A DNA stretch of 64,000 nucleotides from Microbacterium sp. SORGH_AS_0969 (GCF_030818255.1 NZ_JAUTAG010000001.1:1860001-1924000), one strand, 5' to 3'. Positions 24,819 to 34,538 are shown, counted from the first letter of the stretch. The notes: generated by a model from the sequence alone, not told the origin. A program made the numbers and translations.

Positions 24819-26189
24819 TCAGCCCCCGTGCCGCACCTCGGCGTACGCGTCGAGCGCGCGCCGACGCGTCTCGCCGAGGTCGACCATCGGCTCCGGCGGG
24901 TTCTCGCCGAGGTACTCCGGTGCCCACTCCCGCACGTACTCGTCGTGCGGGTCGAACTTCTTGCGCTGCGTGTCCGGGTTGAAGACGCGGAAGTAGGGGG
25001 CGGCATCCGCGCCAGATCCCGCGACCCACTGCCAGTTGAAGGGATTGCTCGCGGCATCCGCATCGACGAGGCAATCCCAGAACCACTGCTCCCCGTGCCG
25101 CCAGTCGATCAGCAGGTTCTTGATGAGGAAGGATGCCGTCACCATGCGCACGCGGTTGTGCATGACGCCGGTCTTCCACAGCTGACGCATCCCCGCGTCG
25201 ACGACCGCGACGCCCGTTCTGCCCTGCTGCCAGGTCTCGAGGTGCGCGCGGTTCAGGCGCGGCCAGGGGAACGCGTCGAAGTTGCGGCGCCAGTTCACGG
25301 TCGCGATGTCGGGGGAGTGGTACGTCACGTGCCACGCGAACTCGCGCCACACGAGCTCCGACAGGAACCCGCTCGCGCTCTTGGCGTGCTCTCCCGAGCC
25401 GCGGTGCTCGATCGTGTCGTGCCACACCTGGTACGGGCTCAGCTCTCCCCAGCGCAGGCGCGGGGAGAGGTTCGAGGTGGCGCCACCCGCGAACTCGTCG
25501 CGGTACTTCGCGTAGTCACCGAGGTCGTCGTCGAGGAACTCCCGCAGCCGTGTCTTCGCGGCGGGCTCGCCCGGCTCCCACGTCTCGCGCAGGCCGCCGG
25601 CCCAGTCGGGCTTCGTGGGAAGCAGGTCCCATGCGCCGAGGTCGTCGCCGTCGACGTGCCCGTCGAACCCCGGGACTTTGCGCGCCTCCGGCATCGGCGG
25701 TCGCGGCGCGGGAAGCTTCTGCACCGCACGCGCGAACGGGCTGTAGACCCCGTAGGGCTTGTCGGCCTGCGTGCGGACCGTCCACGGTTCGTAGAGCAGG
25801 TTCGCCGCGAATGATGCGACGGTCACCCCGTCGCCGCGCAGCTTCTCTTTGAGTCCGGCGTCGATCTCGCGCTCGACCCCGCCGTAGCGTCGGTTCCAGA
25901 ACACCGCCCCCGCGCCGATCTCATCGACCACGGCCGGGACGACCTCGGCCGCGCGCCCGCGACGCAGCAGCAGCCGTCCACCTCGCTCCTCGAGGCGTTC
26001 GCCGAGGGATGCCAGAGACCCGTGCAACCACCAGCGCGCCGCTCCGCCGATCCGGCGCACGCCGTCCGACTCCTCGTCCAGGACGTAGAGCGCCAGGATC
26101 GGCTCCTCGCGGTCGAGGGCCGCGCGCAGCGCGGGGTTGTCGGTCAGTCGGAGGTCGTCGCGGAACCACACGATCGAGGGCGAAGCCAT
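24819..26189 (-). CDS. phr: Deoxyribodipyrimidine photolyase
   Basis: A 456-residue flavoprotein repairing UV-induced pyrimidine dimers with blue light. The N-terminal alpha/beta antenna domain begins SIVWFRDDLRLTDNPAL. The C-terminal FAD domain carries SPRLRWGELSPYQVW, FLSELVWREFAWH, TGVAVVDAGMRQLW and the WQWVAGSGADAAPYFRVFNP signature. The length and motifs fit class I CPD photolyases. It lies downstream of the lipid-kinase gene on the same strand with 75 nt between, so co-transcription is possible. Confidence 0.95.
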   Translation of the reverse strand: MASPSIVWFRDDLRLTDNPALRAALDREEPILALYVLDEESDGVRRIGGAARWWLHGSLASLGERLEERGGRLLLRRGRAAEVVPAVVDEIGAGAVFWNRRYGGVEREIDAGLKEKLRGDGVTVASFAANLLYEPWTVRTQADKPYGVYSPFARAVQKLPAPRPPMPEARKVPGFDGHVDGDDLGAWDLLPTKPDWAGGLRETWEPGEPAAKTRLREFLDDDLGDYAKYRDEFAGGATSNLSPRLRWGELSPYQVWHDTIEHRGSGEHAKSASGFLSELVWREFAWHVTYHSPDIATVNWRRNFDAFPWPRLNRAHLETWQQGRTGVAVVDAGMRQLWKTGVMHNRVRMVTASFLIKNLLIDWRHGEQWFWDCLVDADAASNPFNWQWVAGSGADAAPYFRVFNPDTQRKKFDPHDEYVREWAPEYLGENPPEPMVDLGETRRRALDAYAEVRHGG

Positions 26190-26264
26190 CCCCCGACGCT
26201 ATCCACCGCGGCATCCGTCGATCCGGGCTTGACACCCGCCCGCGCGATCGGCCCGCCGGCCCCG

Positions 26265-27554
26265 TCAGAGCGTCGAGACGTCGTGCCCCTTCGGCAGTGC
26301 CACGACGAGACCGTCCGCCACGATGCGCGTGTAGATGCGCGTCGCCTCGCCGAACTCGTCGCCGTCGAGCTCGATCGGCTGTGCCGGGGCCGTCGCGAGC
26401 TCGATGCCCGTGCCGCGGAGGTACCGCACCGACGTGTCCTTTCGGCGTTCGAGCACACGGCGACCGGCGCGGAAGCGGCGCAGAACGGAGTTGTCCCACA
26501 CGATGCTTCTCCACACGCCCAGCCAGCCCAGCACTCCGGTCGGCTGGAGCACGGCTACGTCGAGGCGACCGTCGGCGATGGAGGCGTCGGGGATCAAGGC
26601 CACGCCCCCTTGCAGGGCGCCGCAGTTCGCGAAGAGCACGCTGTGCACCTTCGCCGAGTGCAGGCGGTGTTCGTCCAACTGGTACATCACGCGGAACGGC
26701 TTCGCGTTCACGAGGGAGCGGGCAGCGCCGTCGACGTACGCGACCCAGCCGACCTGCTTCTTCAGGTCGTCGCGGGTGTTCTGGATCATCGCGGCGTCCA
26801 GGCCCATGCCGGCCATGACCGAGAACCCGTGTTCCTCGACCTCGCCGTCGGCGCGGCGGATGCGAGCCAGCCCGGTGTCGATGGAATGGATGTCGCCCTC
26901 GAAGGTGGCGCGGATCATCGCGTCGGTGTCGGTCAGCGGGAGGTTCAGGTTGCGCGCGAGGAGGTTCCCCGTGCCGCTGGGCACGATCGTGAGCGGGACG
27001 CCGGTGGAGGTGAGAGCCTCGGCGACCGCGCGCACGGTACCGTCACCGCCCGCCACGAGCACGGCATCCACCTTCTCGTCGAGAGCGGCGCGGGTCGCGT
27101 CATCGCCGAGGTCGTCGACGGTCGTCTCGTAGAACAGCGGCTCTGCCCACCCGGCGTCGGCGGCGAGCTCGGCCACCCGGGCGCGCAGCACCTCGGGCTC
27201 GACCTTCGTGGGGTTGTAGACGAGAGCGGCGCGCTTCTTCCGCGTGGGCTCGGCGTCCATCGGAGCCTCTTCGCCCTCGGCGTCGACGCGCTGCGTCTTG
27301 CCCGGGATCTCCGCCGACGAGTCGGGCGCGACGTCCTCCGGCTGATGGATGGTGTCGTCCGGCTCCGCGGCGTCCTTCGGATGCGGGACGTCCTTGCGCG
27401 GATGATCGGCCACGTCATCGCCCAACCGAGCGGCGTCGAAGTGCTCGTGGGAGCCATCGGCCGCGGCCGCGTCGGCTTTCACCTCGTCGGGCGCGTCGAA
27501 GGGGACGTTCTCGGGGGACTCCGCGTCGTCACGCGGCTCGTCAGGGGCGGCCAT
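26265..27554 (-). CDS. Diacylglycerol/lipid kinase with acidic N-terminal extension
   Basis: A 429-residue protein of the LCB5/YegS/DgkB family, which phosphorylates diacylglycerol or related lipids with ATP at the membrane face. The kinase domain begins near residue 108 (KRAALVYNPTKVEP); the nucleotide motif is VAGGDGTVRAVAEAL, followed by VPSGTGNLLARNL and GMGLDAAMI. The first roughly 105 residues are an acidic, Asp/Glu/Pro/Ala-rich low-complexity extension absent from standard members and probably disordered. An internal start near the kinase domain (for example MDAEPTRKKR) cannot be excluded. Divergent from serS. Confidence 0.9.
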   Translation of the reverse strand: MAAPDEPRDDAESPENVPFDAPDEVKADAAAADGSHEHFDAARLGDDVADHPRKDVPHPKDAAEPDDTIHQPEDVAPDSSAEIPGKTQRVDAEGEEAPMDAEPTRKKRAALVYNPTKVEPEVLRARVAELAADAGWAEPLFYETTVDDLGDDATRAALDEKVDAVLVAGGDGTVRAVAEALTSTGVPLTIVPSGTGNLLARNLNLPLTDTDAMIRATFEGDIHSIDTGLARIRRADGEVEEHGFSVMAGMGLDAAMIQNTRDDLKKQVGWVAYVDGAARSLVNAKPFRVMYQLDEHRLHSAKVHSVLFANCGALQGGVALIPDASIADGRLDVAVLQPTGVLGWLGVWRSIVWDNSVLRRFRAGRRVLERRKDTSVRYLRGTGIELATAPAQPIELDGDEFGEATRIYTRIVADGLVVALPKGHDVSTL

Positions 27555-27719
27555 GCGTCAACCATAGGACCGCGATCCACTGCGGAACGGGCGAATCGTC
27601 CGGGCTTGACGACCGGATGCCGTTGGCCCATAGCCGTCGCGACGCGCCCGGGGTCCCCGAGCTCGGTGCGTGCCGTCCGGGCGCGGATTCGCAGTCGGCG
27701 CCGACCGTAGGATGGACGC

Positions 27720-28988
27720 GTGATCGACCTGACTCTGCTGCGTGAAGATCCCGAGCTCGTGAAGCGCTCCCAGATCGCCCGCGGGGAGTCGCCGGATTCG
27801 GTGGACGAGGCCCTCGCCGCCGACCGCGACCGCCGCGCCGCCATCACCGACTTCGAAGAGCTGCGCGCCGCGCAGAACGCGCACGGCAAGAAGGTGGCGC
27901 AGGCGCCGAAGGACGAGAAGGCCGCGCTCGTGGCCGAGGCCAAGCAGCTCAGCGAGCAGGTCAAGGCCGCACAGCACGCGGTCAGCGAGGCCGAGGCCGC
28001 CGCCGACGAAGCACTGGCGAAGATCGAGAACATCGTGCTCGAGGGAGTCCCCGCCGGCGGCGAGGAAGACTTCGTCACCCTCCGCACGCACGGCGAGATC
28101 CCGACCTACGACTTCGAGCCGCGCGACCACCTCGAGCTCGGCGAGAAGCTCGGCGCCATCGACATGGAACGCGGCACGAAGGTCTCGGGCAGCCGCTTCT
28201 ACTTCCTCACCGGCATCGGTGCCCGTCTCGAGCTCGCGCTCATGACCCTCGCGCTCGACCGCGCGCTGCAGGCCGATTTCACGCCGATGATCCCGCCGAC
28301 GCTCGTGCGCCCCGAGGTGATGCGCGGCACGGGCTTCCTCGGCCAGCACGCCGATGAGGTCTACCACCTCGACAAGGAAGACCTCTACCTCGTCGGCACG
28401 AGCGAGGTCCCGCTCGCCGGCTACCACATGGACGAGATCCTCGACCTCGAGCGCGGCGCGAAGCGCTACGCCGGGTGGTCCACGTGCTACCGCAGCGAGG
28501 CCGGTTCTTACGGCAAGGACACCCGGGGCATCATCCGCGTGCACCAGTTCAACAAGCTCGAGATGTTCGTCTACACCGACCCGGCAGATGCCGAGGCCGA
28601 GCACGACCGTCTCGTCGCGATGCAGGAGGGCATGCTGCAAGACCTCGGGCTGGCGTACCGCGTGATCGACGTCGCCGCGGGCGATCTCGGTTCCAGCGCC
28701 GCGCGCAAGTTCGACATCGAGGCCTGGGTCCCGACGCAGGACGCCTACCGCGAGCTGACCAGCACCTCGAACTGCACGACCTACCAGGCGCGCCGGCTTG
28801 AGACGCGTTTCCGCCCCGAGGGGGGCGGCAAGACCCAGCCCGTCGCCACTCTGAACGGCACGCTCGCGACCACGCGCTGGATCGTCGCCCTGCTCGAGAC
28901 GCACCAGCGCGAAGACGGGTCGGTGACGGTCCCCGAGGTCCTGCGCCCGTACCTCGGCGGCCTCGAGGTCATGGAGCCGATCGCGTGA
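27720..28988 (+). CDS. serS: Seryl-tRNA synthetase
   Basis: A 422-residue class II aminoacyl-tRNA synthetase. An N-terminal coiled-coil arm (about 30-105, rich in Lys/Glu/Ala) contacts the long variable arm of tRNA-Ser. The catalytic domain holds motif 2 ([26 protein letters not shown] in part) and motif 3 ([15 protein letters not shown]). The GTG start is 6 nt after a TAGGAT box (27708-27713), a clear leaderless promoter. It overlaps the next HAD gene by 4 nt. Two serine tRNAs lie 3 and 11 kb downstream. Confidence 0.96.
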   Translation: MIDLTLLREDPELVKRSQIARGESPDSVDEALAADRDRRAAITDFEELRAAQNAHGKKVAQAPKDEKAALVAEAKQLSEQVKAAQHAVSEAEAAADEALAKIENIVLEGVPAGGEEDFVTLRTHGEIPTYDFEPRDHLELGEKLGAIDMERGTKVSGSRFYFLTGIGARLELALMTLALDRALQADFTPMIPPTLVRPEVMRGTGFLGQHADEVYHLDKEDLYLVGTSEVPLAGYHMDEILDLERGAKRYAGWSTCYRSEAGSYGKDTRGIIRVHQFNKLEMFVYTDPADAEAEHDRLVAMQEGMLQDLGLAYRVIDVAAGDLGSSAARKFDIEAWVPTQDAYRELTSTSNCTTYQARRLETRFRPEGGGKTQPVATLNGTLATTRWIVALLETHQREDGSVTVPEVLRPYLGGLEVMEPIA

Positions 28989-29881
28989 CCGACGAGGCCG
29001 CTCTCCCCGACACCGGCGCCGTCGAGAGCGCGCCCAAGCAGGAGGCGGCTGACGTCGTCGCCGACCTCGCCGACGCTCCCGTCGCGCGGATGCTGATCGC
29101 GCTCGACGTTGACGGCACCGTGCTCCTCGAAGACGACACGCTCAGCCCCGGCGTCGTCGAGGCCGTCGCCGATGCTCAGGCGGCGGGCCACGAGGTGATG
29201 CTCGCCACCGGTCGGAGCTGGGACAGCACCCACACGATCATGGACCGCCTCGGCATCCGTCCCGAATACGCGGTGTGCTCGAACGGTGCGATCGTGATGC
29301 GTCGGATCGGAGAAGGGGATGCCGCGCCCTACGAGCGCGCGCACATCGAGACGTTCGATCCGACCGAGGTGCTCACCCTGCTCGGAGAGCACCTCGCGGG
29401 GGCGCACTTCCTCGTCGAGCTTTCCGACGGCTCGCGCCTGTTCACCGACTACCTCGACGACTGGAACCTCGAGGGCGCTAACCGCGTGACCTTCGATCAG
29501 CTGTCCGAACGGCCGGTCTGCCGCGTCGTCGTCGTCGCTCCCGAGAAGACCGACAAGGACTTCCTCCAGCTCGTCGAGCGCATCGGCCTCAGCCAGGTCT
29601 CGTACGCGATCGGCTGGACGGCGTGGCTCGACATCGCCCCGCAGGGCGTCGACAAATCCACCGCGCTCGAACTCGTGCGCGGGTGGCTGGGCATCCCGGC
29701 GGAGCGCGTGCTCGTCATGGGCGACGGCCGGAACGACATCGAGATGATGCAGTGGGCCGTCCGCAACGGCGGCCGCGCGATCGCGATGCACCAGGGACCC
29801 CCCGAGGTGCACGCTGCCGCCGGCGAGGTCGGCCTCTCGGTGACCGAGGGTGGCGTCGCCGCGGTATTGCGCGCGCTGTAG
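28985..29881 (+). CDS. HAD-superfamily hydrolase (Cof-type phosphatase)
   Basis: A 298-residue phosphatase-like protein. Motif I is [14 protein letters not shown] (about residues 38-51), motif [11 protein letters not shown], and motif [17 protein letters not shown]. The large type IIB cap lies between motifs II and III. The first roughly 35 residues are an acidic extension. It is coupled to serS by a 4-nt overlap, a common arrangement in actinobacteria that does not by itself show a role in translation. Substrates of this group are phosphosugars or nucleotides; the actual one is unknown. Confidence 0.92.
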   Translation: MTDEAALPDTGAVESAPKQEAADVVADLADAPVARMLIALDVDGTVLLEDDTLSPGVVEAVADAQAAGHEVMLATGRSWDSTHTIMDRLGIRPEYAVCSNGAIVMRRIGEGDAAPYERAHIETFDPTEVLTLLGEHLAGAHFLVELSDGSRLFTDYLDDWNLEGANRVTFDQLSERPVCRVVVVAPEKTDKDFLQLVERIGLSQVSYAIGWTAWLDIAPQGVDKSTALELVRGWLGIPAERVLVMGDGRNDIEMMQWAVRNGGRAIAMHQGPPEVHAAAGEVGLSVTEGGVAAVLRAL

Positions 29882-29885
29882 CCCC

Positions 29886-30080
29886 CTAGATGTGCGCGGC
29901 GTGCCCCGGGCGGTGGCTCGCGACGCTCGCGACCAGCCACGCCAGCAGCCCGAACGGCGGCAGAAGCAGCAGCGCTGTCGCCCACGTGGCCTTGAGACCG
30001 ACGGAGACGTGCGCGTCACGGACGGTGACGACGGTGGCCCAGATGGATGCCGCATAGATGAGCGCGAAGACGATGAGCAT
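29886..30080 (-). CDS. Small two-helix membrane protein (PLDc_N-like)
   Basis: A 64-residue protein consisting of two membrane helices: MLIVFALIYAASIWATVV, and a second containing TWATALLLLPPFGLLAWLVA. The pattern of a polar loop, then K-x-x-W and a P-P-x-G motif in the second helix, matches phospholipase D N-terminal-like (PLDc_N) small proteins. Start ATG 30080 is supported by AAGGAGGGG upstream; a longer frame to 30167 has no ribosome site. Function is unknown. Confidence 0.75.
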   Translation of the reverse strand: MLIVFALIYAASIWATVVTVRDAHVSVGLKATWATALLLLPPFGLLAWLVASVASHRPGHAAHI

Positions 30081-30217
30081 GGGGTTCCCCTCCTTGTCGA
30101 ACAGGGCCCGCTGCGGAGGGCTGTGGGCTGTTTTCCCCGGTTTACGCCTGCTCGCGGGCGGATTCAAGCGGCGATGGTGTGCGCTGGGAGAACCGATACC
30201 CGCGGCTTAGCGTTCGT

Positions 30218-31483
30218 TCAGGAACGGATGCCGGACCCCGCCCAGGCCTCCTGCATCGCCGTCCGCAGGACCCGCGTATCGCCCCGATCGAGCGCGCGTC
30301 GACTGCGGTCGAACGCCGCGCGCGCGGCATCCCGAAACATGCCCGCGCGGTTAGGTGCGGTCGCGGCGAGTGAGGCGAGGCATTTCTGGAGGCGCACCTG
30401 GACCTCGATGTCGGCCGCTCCGTCGCGCGCGAGTGGGCGGAAGGCGTCGTGAACGAGGTCTCCCCACGTCGGCGGGGTCACGGAGACGCGCTCATGCTCG
30501 ACATCGCGCGTCGGCTCGGTGAGAAGGGCCCGGGTGAAGACGCGCTGCAGGGCCGCGATCACCTCGATCGCCGTTCCCGGGTCGTTCGTTGCGGCCGAGA
30601 GCGCGCGGCTGCCGATCTCGGTGAGGGCGATCACCCCGAACCGGGGATCCTGTTCATAGGTGCGGTGGTGCTCGATCCGGAAGCAGCGACGGATGCCGGA
30701 TCTCAGGCTGTCGTCGCTCGTCCCGCGCACGAACACGAGGGGCACTCGTGCATCGGTGATGCGCCCCGGTGCGGCGTGCACGTGGAGGTCGACGTCGTGG
30801 GAGCGCGCAAGTCGATCGAGGCCGGCGATGTCGACGTGCGTGACGTAGCCCACCTCGTCCGCGACGACGGCTTCGGCATCGGCGGGGATGCCAGTGCTTC
30901 GACGTGCACCGAGCGCGGGGGAGGCGGCGAACACCTCGAGCGAGGTGGTCGCCGCCTTTTCGACGCGGTCGATGACGTCTGCCATGCGCCCGAAGGTGGC
31001 GAGGTGCGAGATCCACCGCAGGAGCGTCATGACGACGATTGCGATGATGACGATCGTGCCGACGAAGAGGATCGTCCGGCCCTGGTCGGTGTAGTACCCG
31101 GTGGAGAGCGCGACGATTCCGACGAGAGAGAACGCGAAGGCTCCGACGAACGTCGACACGGCGTTCTGCGAGGTCGGGTCGGCGATGAGAAGCGAGGTCG
31201 AACGCGGGGTCGCCGTCGTCGTGGCGGATGAGAAGGCGGTGACCATCGCCGTCACCGAGAAGGTGCTCACGGTCAGCATCGCCGTGGCGATGATCTGCAG
31301 GAGCGATCCGACCGCGTTCTGCCCGAGGTCGATCGAGAGCGAGAACGGCAGCAGCGGCCCGAGGAACCGCGCGGCCAGCGCGACGAGCACCGCGATCACC
31401 GTGAAGATCGCCGCGCGCACCCACACCTGGCGCCCGAGACGAAGGAAGAAGGATGCCACCGACCCGCGCGCTGCTCTCGCCAT
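30218..31483 (-). CDS. DUF2254 membrane protein
   Basis: A 421-residue protein with four predicted membrane segments in the first half (about residues 20-185), including the conserved TVSTFSVTAMVTAFSSAT and NAVSTFVGAFAFSLVGIVAL blocks. A soluble C-terminal half follows, with FGVIALTEIGSRALSAATNDPGTA. This matches DUF2254, whose role is not known. ATG 31483 has a TAGCGT box (minus strand, 31491-31496) 7 nt upstream, again leaderless. It is divergent from tRNA-Ser and monocistronic. Confidence 0.88.
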   Translation of the reverse strand: MARAARGSVASFFLRLGRQVWVRAAIFTVIAVLVALAARFLGPLLPFSLSIDLGQNAVGSLLQIIATAMLTVSTFSVTAMVTAFSSATTTATPRSTSLLIADPTSQNAVSTFVGAFAFSLVGIVALSTGYYTDQGRTILFVGTIVIIAIVVMTLLRWISHLATFGRMADVIDRVEKAATTSLEVFAASPALGARRSTGIPADAEAVVADEVGYVTHVDIAGLDRLARSHDVDLHVHAAPGRITDARVPLVFVRGTSDDSLRSGIRRCFRIEHHRTYEQDPRFGVIALTEIGSRALSAATNDPGTAIEVIAALQRVFTRALLTEPTRDVEHERVSVTPPTWGDLVHDAFRPLARDGAADIEVQVRLQKCLASLAATAPNRAGMFRDAARAAFDRSRRALDRGDTRVLRTAMQEAWAGSGIRS

Positions 31484-31567
31484 GCGCTCGACGCTAGCCG
31501 GGCCTCCGCGTGGGGAGCGGGGGCTGGACGCGCGCTCCGCCGCACCCTCGGTAGACTCGGACGACCG

Positions 31568-31652
31568 GGAGGGTTGTCCGAGCGGCCGATGGACCTGGTC
31601 TTGAAAACCAGTGGGCAGCAATGTCCCGTGGGTTCGAATCCCACACCCTCCG
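31568..31652 (+). tRNA. tRNA-Ser (anticodon TGA)
   Basis: An 85-nt class II tRNA. The acceptor stem GGAGGGT pairs with ACCCTCC, with discriminator G31652. The anticodon loop is CTTGAAA (TGA), the T arm GTGGG-TTCGAAT-CCCAC, and the variable arm is long, as serine tRNAs require. CCA is not encoded. Its last 17 bp are part of a 104-bp direct repeat. Confidence 0.97.
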
Positions 31653-31739
31653 CAACGAGAGAACGCGGGCCCCGCAGGGGTCCGCGTTCTCTCGTTATGA
31701 CCGGCTGAGCGGGATCCGAACGGAGTTGGGCCCACGCCG
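31636..31739. repeat. Direct repeat copy 1 (tRNA-Ser 3' end plus terminator)
   Basis: A 104-bp segment identical to 31788-31891. It includes the 3' 17 bp of tRNA-Ser and a strong terminator hairpin (31654-31696; AACGAGAGAACGCGG pairing with its complement, near-perfect). The offset between copies is 152 bp, leaving a 48-bp unique spacer. Confidence 0.95.
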
Positions 31740-31787
31740 CCGGAGGCTCCGCCGAGTGCGAAGCGGTCGGTGGAGGGGCGGTGGGGA

Positions 31788-31891
31788 GAATCCCACACCC
31801 TCCGCAACGAGAGAACGCGGGCCCCGCAGGGGTCCGCGTTCTCTCGTTATGACCGGCTGAGCGGGATCCGAACGGAGTTGGGCCCACGCCG
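31788..31891. repeat. Direct repeat copy 2 (orphan tRNA-Ser 3' end plus terminator)
   Basis: An exact copy of 31636-31739, including the final 17 bp of tRNA-Ser and the terminator (31806-31848) but not the tRNA body. This resembles an attachment-site scar or a recent tandem duplication. Nothing else is seen between here and the next gene except a TAGGGT box at 31992-31997. Confidence 0.95.
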
Positions 31892-31991
31892 GCGCGCGGC
31901 CAGGAAAGCCGCGAACCTTCCGTCGCTTGCGGCTCCGGACGCCTGTATTGCGTTCTCCGTACCACCCGCCCTCACCCTCACAGCATTTCGA

Positions 31992-31997
31992 TAGGGT
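31992..31997 (+). promoter_or_regulatory. Putative -10 box of the polysaccharide operon
   Basis: TAGGGT lies 35 nt before the GTG start of the OpgC-like gene. It fits the TAnnnT boxes seen elsewhere in the window, here with an untranslated leader of about 28 nt. No clear -35 box is seen. Confidence 0.4.
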
Positions 31998-32031
31998 CCA
32001 GTCAGTCGACGGAATCGGGGGCTGGCTCCAC

Positions 32032-34515
32032 GTGCAGAACCGGGAATTCGAGGAGTACACCACTCCACGGAACCGCCCTTGCCTGGCTGGTGTCCGCCGA
32101 TCGGTGATCGCCCTCCTCGCCGCCCTTCTCGTCGTTCTCCTCGGCGCGATGCCGGCCGTGGCATCCGAGCGAGGCGAGCCCGCCGACCTCGTCCCGCGAA
32201 ACGGTGCGTATTTCGGGTCGATCCTCGACTGGAGCAGCGACAGCGTCGTCGACCAGGCCGAACGACTCGGTGCACCCAGCGCGATCTATCAGCGCGATGT
32301 CTCTTATCCCCTCACGGATACGGACAAGGGATATCTGTCGGGCTTCTTCGACCAGACCGCAGCGGTCGGGGCGATCGTGGTGGTCGCTGTGACCCCCACG
32401 GTGCCGCTCGCCGAGCTCGATCGCGGGGACGCGGAGGCCTTCGTCGACGCGCTCGACCAGATCGCTCAGCCCCCGGGCGCACCCCTGTACCTCAGCTTCG
32501 CACCCGACATGAACACCACGTGGGTGGGGTGGGGCCAGCGCCCCGACGAGTATCGCCCGGCGTTCGCGCTCTTCGCCGACGTGGTGCACGAGCGGCTCCC
32601 CGGTGCCGCGGTCGTCTGGTCGCCGTTCTGGGGCGGGGACTACCCCTTCGCGGCGACGTCCACCCCCGCGCCCGCGGGGACCGACACCGACGGCGACGGC
32701 GCTCTCACGTTCGCCGACGATCCCTACGCGCCCTATTACCCGGGCGACTCCGCGGTCGACGCGGTGGGTCTGTCGCTGTACTTCGACGAGACGGGCGGGG
32801 TGGAGGCCCGCAACGTCGTGCCGTCACCGGATGCGTTCGTCGCGCGCCTGACCGGCACCGACGGGTCCGGCGCCCCCGACTTCGCGGGCACGTACTCGTC
32901 GCCTGACCGGCCCCTGCTCATCGAGACGGCGGCCTTCTATAGTGCGAGCGTCGGCGGCTCGTCCGAGCTCGAGGTCAAGTCGGCCTGGTGGCGGCAGATC
33001 GAGGGGGCCGTGGCATCCGGTCGGCTTCCCTCGCTCGCGGCGGTCATCTGGGAAGACACGACCACCAGACGGGGTGCCGTGGGCGAGACCGTCATCGACT
33101 GGTCTGTGACCCTGTCGTCGGATGCCGTGCGCTCGGCTTTCGTCAGTGACCTGCGCTCATCCGACCTGGTGCTCGGCCCGGTGCGCGAACCGTCGGGCGA
33201 GTCAGCCGCGTCGATGCCGGTGCAGGGGTGGTTGGGCTGGATCCTCGTCGCCGTGGTCGTCGCCCTGATCGCCGGCCTCGTGATCTTCGCGGCACGCGGC
33301 TCGGCCCGGGCGCGGCGATTGCGGTACGTCGGATCGCCCGCGAGAGACGCCCGCATCGACCTCTTGCGCGGTCTCGCGATCGTCTTCGTCGTCGTGAATC
33401 ACCTCGGTCTCGCGAGCTATCTCCAGATCGGGACGCAGGAGTTCCTGGGGGTTGTCTCGGGCGCGGAGCTGTTCGTCCTGCTCTCGGGCGCCGTGCTCGG
33501 TCTCGTCTATCGACCGAAACTCGTGTCGGGCGGCATCGGGGAGGTCGTGATCCGCACCGCCGGGCGCTCGTGGAAGCTCTACCGCACCGCGCTGGTCGTC
33601 GTGGTGCTGATCTTCTTCCTGTCGCTCCTTCCCTTCCTCAACGGTCGGGCGGTCACCACCTTCACCGATCAGGGCACGGGGGCCGCCGGTACCGGTGCGA
33701 CGGGGCGGGTGTACGACCTCTACGCGGGAGCCGACCGCCTGCTGCAGTACCCCGTCGATCCGCAGGTCGTGATCGACTTCCTGCTCCTGCGGATGGGGCC
33801 CTGGCAGTTCAACGTCATGGGGCTGTACGTCGTCCTGCTGCTGATCTCTCCGCTCGTGCTGTGGGCGCTCGGGCGGCGGTGGTGGCCGTGGGTGCTGGGC
33901 GCGAGTCTCGCGCTCTACGTGGTGGGCCACGTCACGCGGTTCCGGTTAATCCCCGCCCAGTTCGAGGATTCCTTTCCGCTCCTGGTGTGGCAGCTGCTCT
34001 TCGTCGTCGGGATGGTCGCCGGGTTCCATCGCCGAGAGATCATCGCCTGGTTCGCCACGCGGGCGGGCCGGGTCGCGTTGATCGCGATCGTGGCGGTCGC
34101 CGTCGCGCTGATGCTGTTCTCCTGGAACAACCCGTATGCGCCGGCCCCGGGCGACCCGCGCCTCGCCCTGGTCTCCGACAACGCCTTCCGCGGCGTCTAC
34201 GGGGCGCTGTTCGAACGCACCTATCTCGCCCCGGGTCGGCTGCTGAACGTCCTCGTGCTCGTGGTGACTCTCTACGCGCTGCTCACGGCCTTCTGGAAGC
34301 CGATCGCCGCTGTTGCCGGCGGCTTCCTCATCCCGCTCGGCCAGTCCACGTTGTACGTGTTCGTCATGCACGTGTTCTTCGCCCTCGCGGTCGCCAGCAT
34401 TCCGTTCCTCACCCGTGGCGACCTCCTGCTCGACACCCTCGCCAACGTCGTGGTCCTGGCCCTGTTGTGGCTCATGGTGCGCACGCGATTCCTCTTCGCG
34501 GTGGTGCCGCGATGA
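32032..34515 (+). CDS. OpgC-like acyltransferase fused to a GH26-like ectodomain
   Basis: An 827-residue membrane protein, first gene of a five-gene operon. A signal or anchor segment (SVIALLAALLVVLLGA) is followed by an extracellular domain of about 350 residues resembling family 26 glycoside hydrolases (YLSFAPDMNTTWVGWG, VVWSPFWGGDYP, RPLLIETAAFY). The acid/base position of FHEMN-type enzymes is Asp159 here (APDMN), while a nucleophile-like Glu298 remains. A membrane helix (about 400-421) leads to an OpgC/acyltransferase-3-like domain (from about 437; DLLRGLAIVFVVVNHLG) with about ten helices. It may acylate and bind or trim the polymer made by the next gene. The GTG start is uncertain; 32104 is an alternative. 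Confidence 0.8.
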   Translation: MQNREFEEYTTPRNRPCLAGVRRSVIALLAALLVVLLGAMPAVASERGEPADLVPRNGAYFGSILDWSSDSVVDQAERLGAPSAIYQRDVSYPLTDTDKGYLSGFFDQTAAVGAIVVVAVTPTVPLAELDRGDAEAFVDALDQIAQPPGAPLYLSFAPDMNTTWVGWGQRPDEYRPAFALFADVVHERLPGAAVVWSPFWGGDYPFAATSTPAPAGTDTDGDGALTFADDPYAPYYPGDSAVDAVGLSLYFDETGGVEARNVVPSPDAFVARLTGTDGSGAPDFAGTYSSPDRPLLIETAAFYSASVGGSSELEVKSAWWRQIEGAVASGRLPSLAAVIWEDTTTRRGAVGETVIDWSVTLSSDAVRSAFVSDLRSSDLVLGPVREPSGESAASMPVQGWLGWILVAVVVALIAGLVIFAARGSARARRLRYVGSPARDARIDLLRGLAIVFVVVNHLGLASYLQIGTQEFLGVVSGAELFVLLSGAVLGLVYRPKLVSGGIGEVVIRTAGRSWKLYRTALVVVVLIFFLSLLPFLNGRAVTTFTDQGTGAAGTGATGRVYDLYAGADRLLQYPVDPQVVIDFLLLRMGPWQFNVMGLYVVLLLISPLVLWALGRRWWPWVLGASLALYVVGHVTRFRLIPAQFEDSFPLLVWQLLFVVGMVAGFHRREIIAWFATRAGRVALIAIVAVAVALMLFSWNNPYAPAPGDPRLALVSDNAFRGVYGALFERTYLAPGRLLNVLVLVVTLYALLTAFWKPIAAVAGGFLIPLGQSTLYVFVMHVFFALAVASIPFLTRGDLLLDTLANVVVLALLWLMVRTRFLFAVVPR

Positions 34516-34538
34516 ACGGGCCGGAAAGGACGGATGCC

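Noticed and set aside
31568..32031. Integrated prophage or island at tRNA-Ser
   Set aside because: Although the 3' end is duplicated, only 48 bp lie between copies and no integrase or phage gene is present in the window; at most it is a scar.
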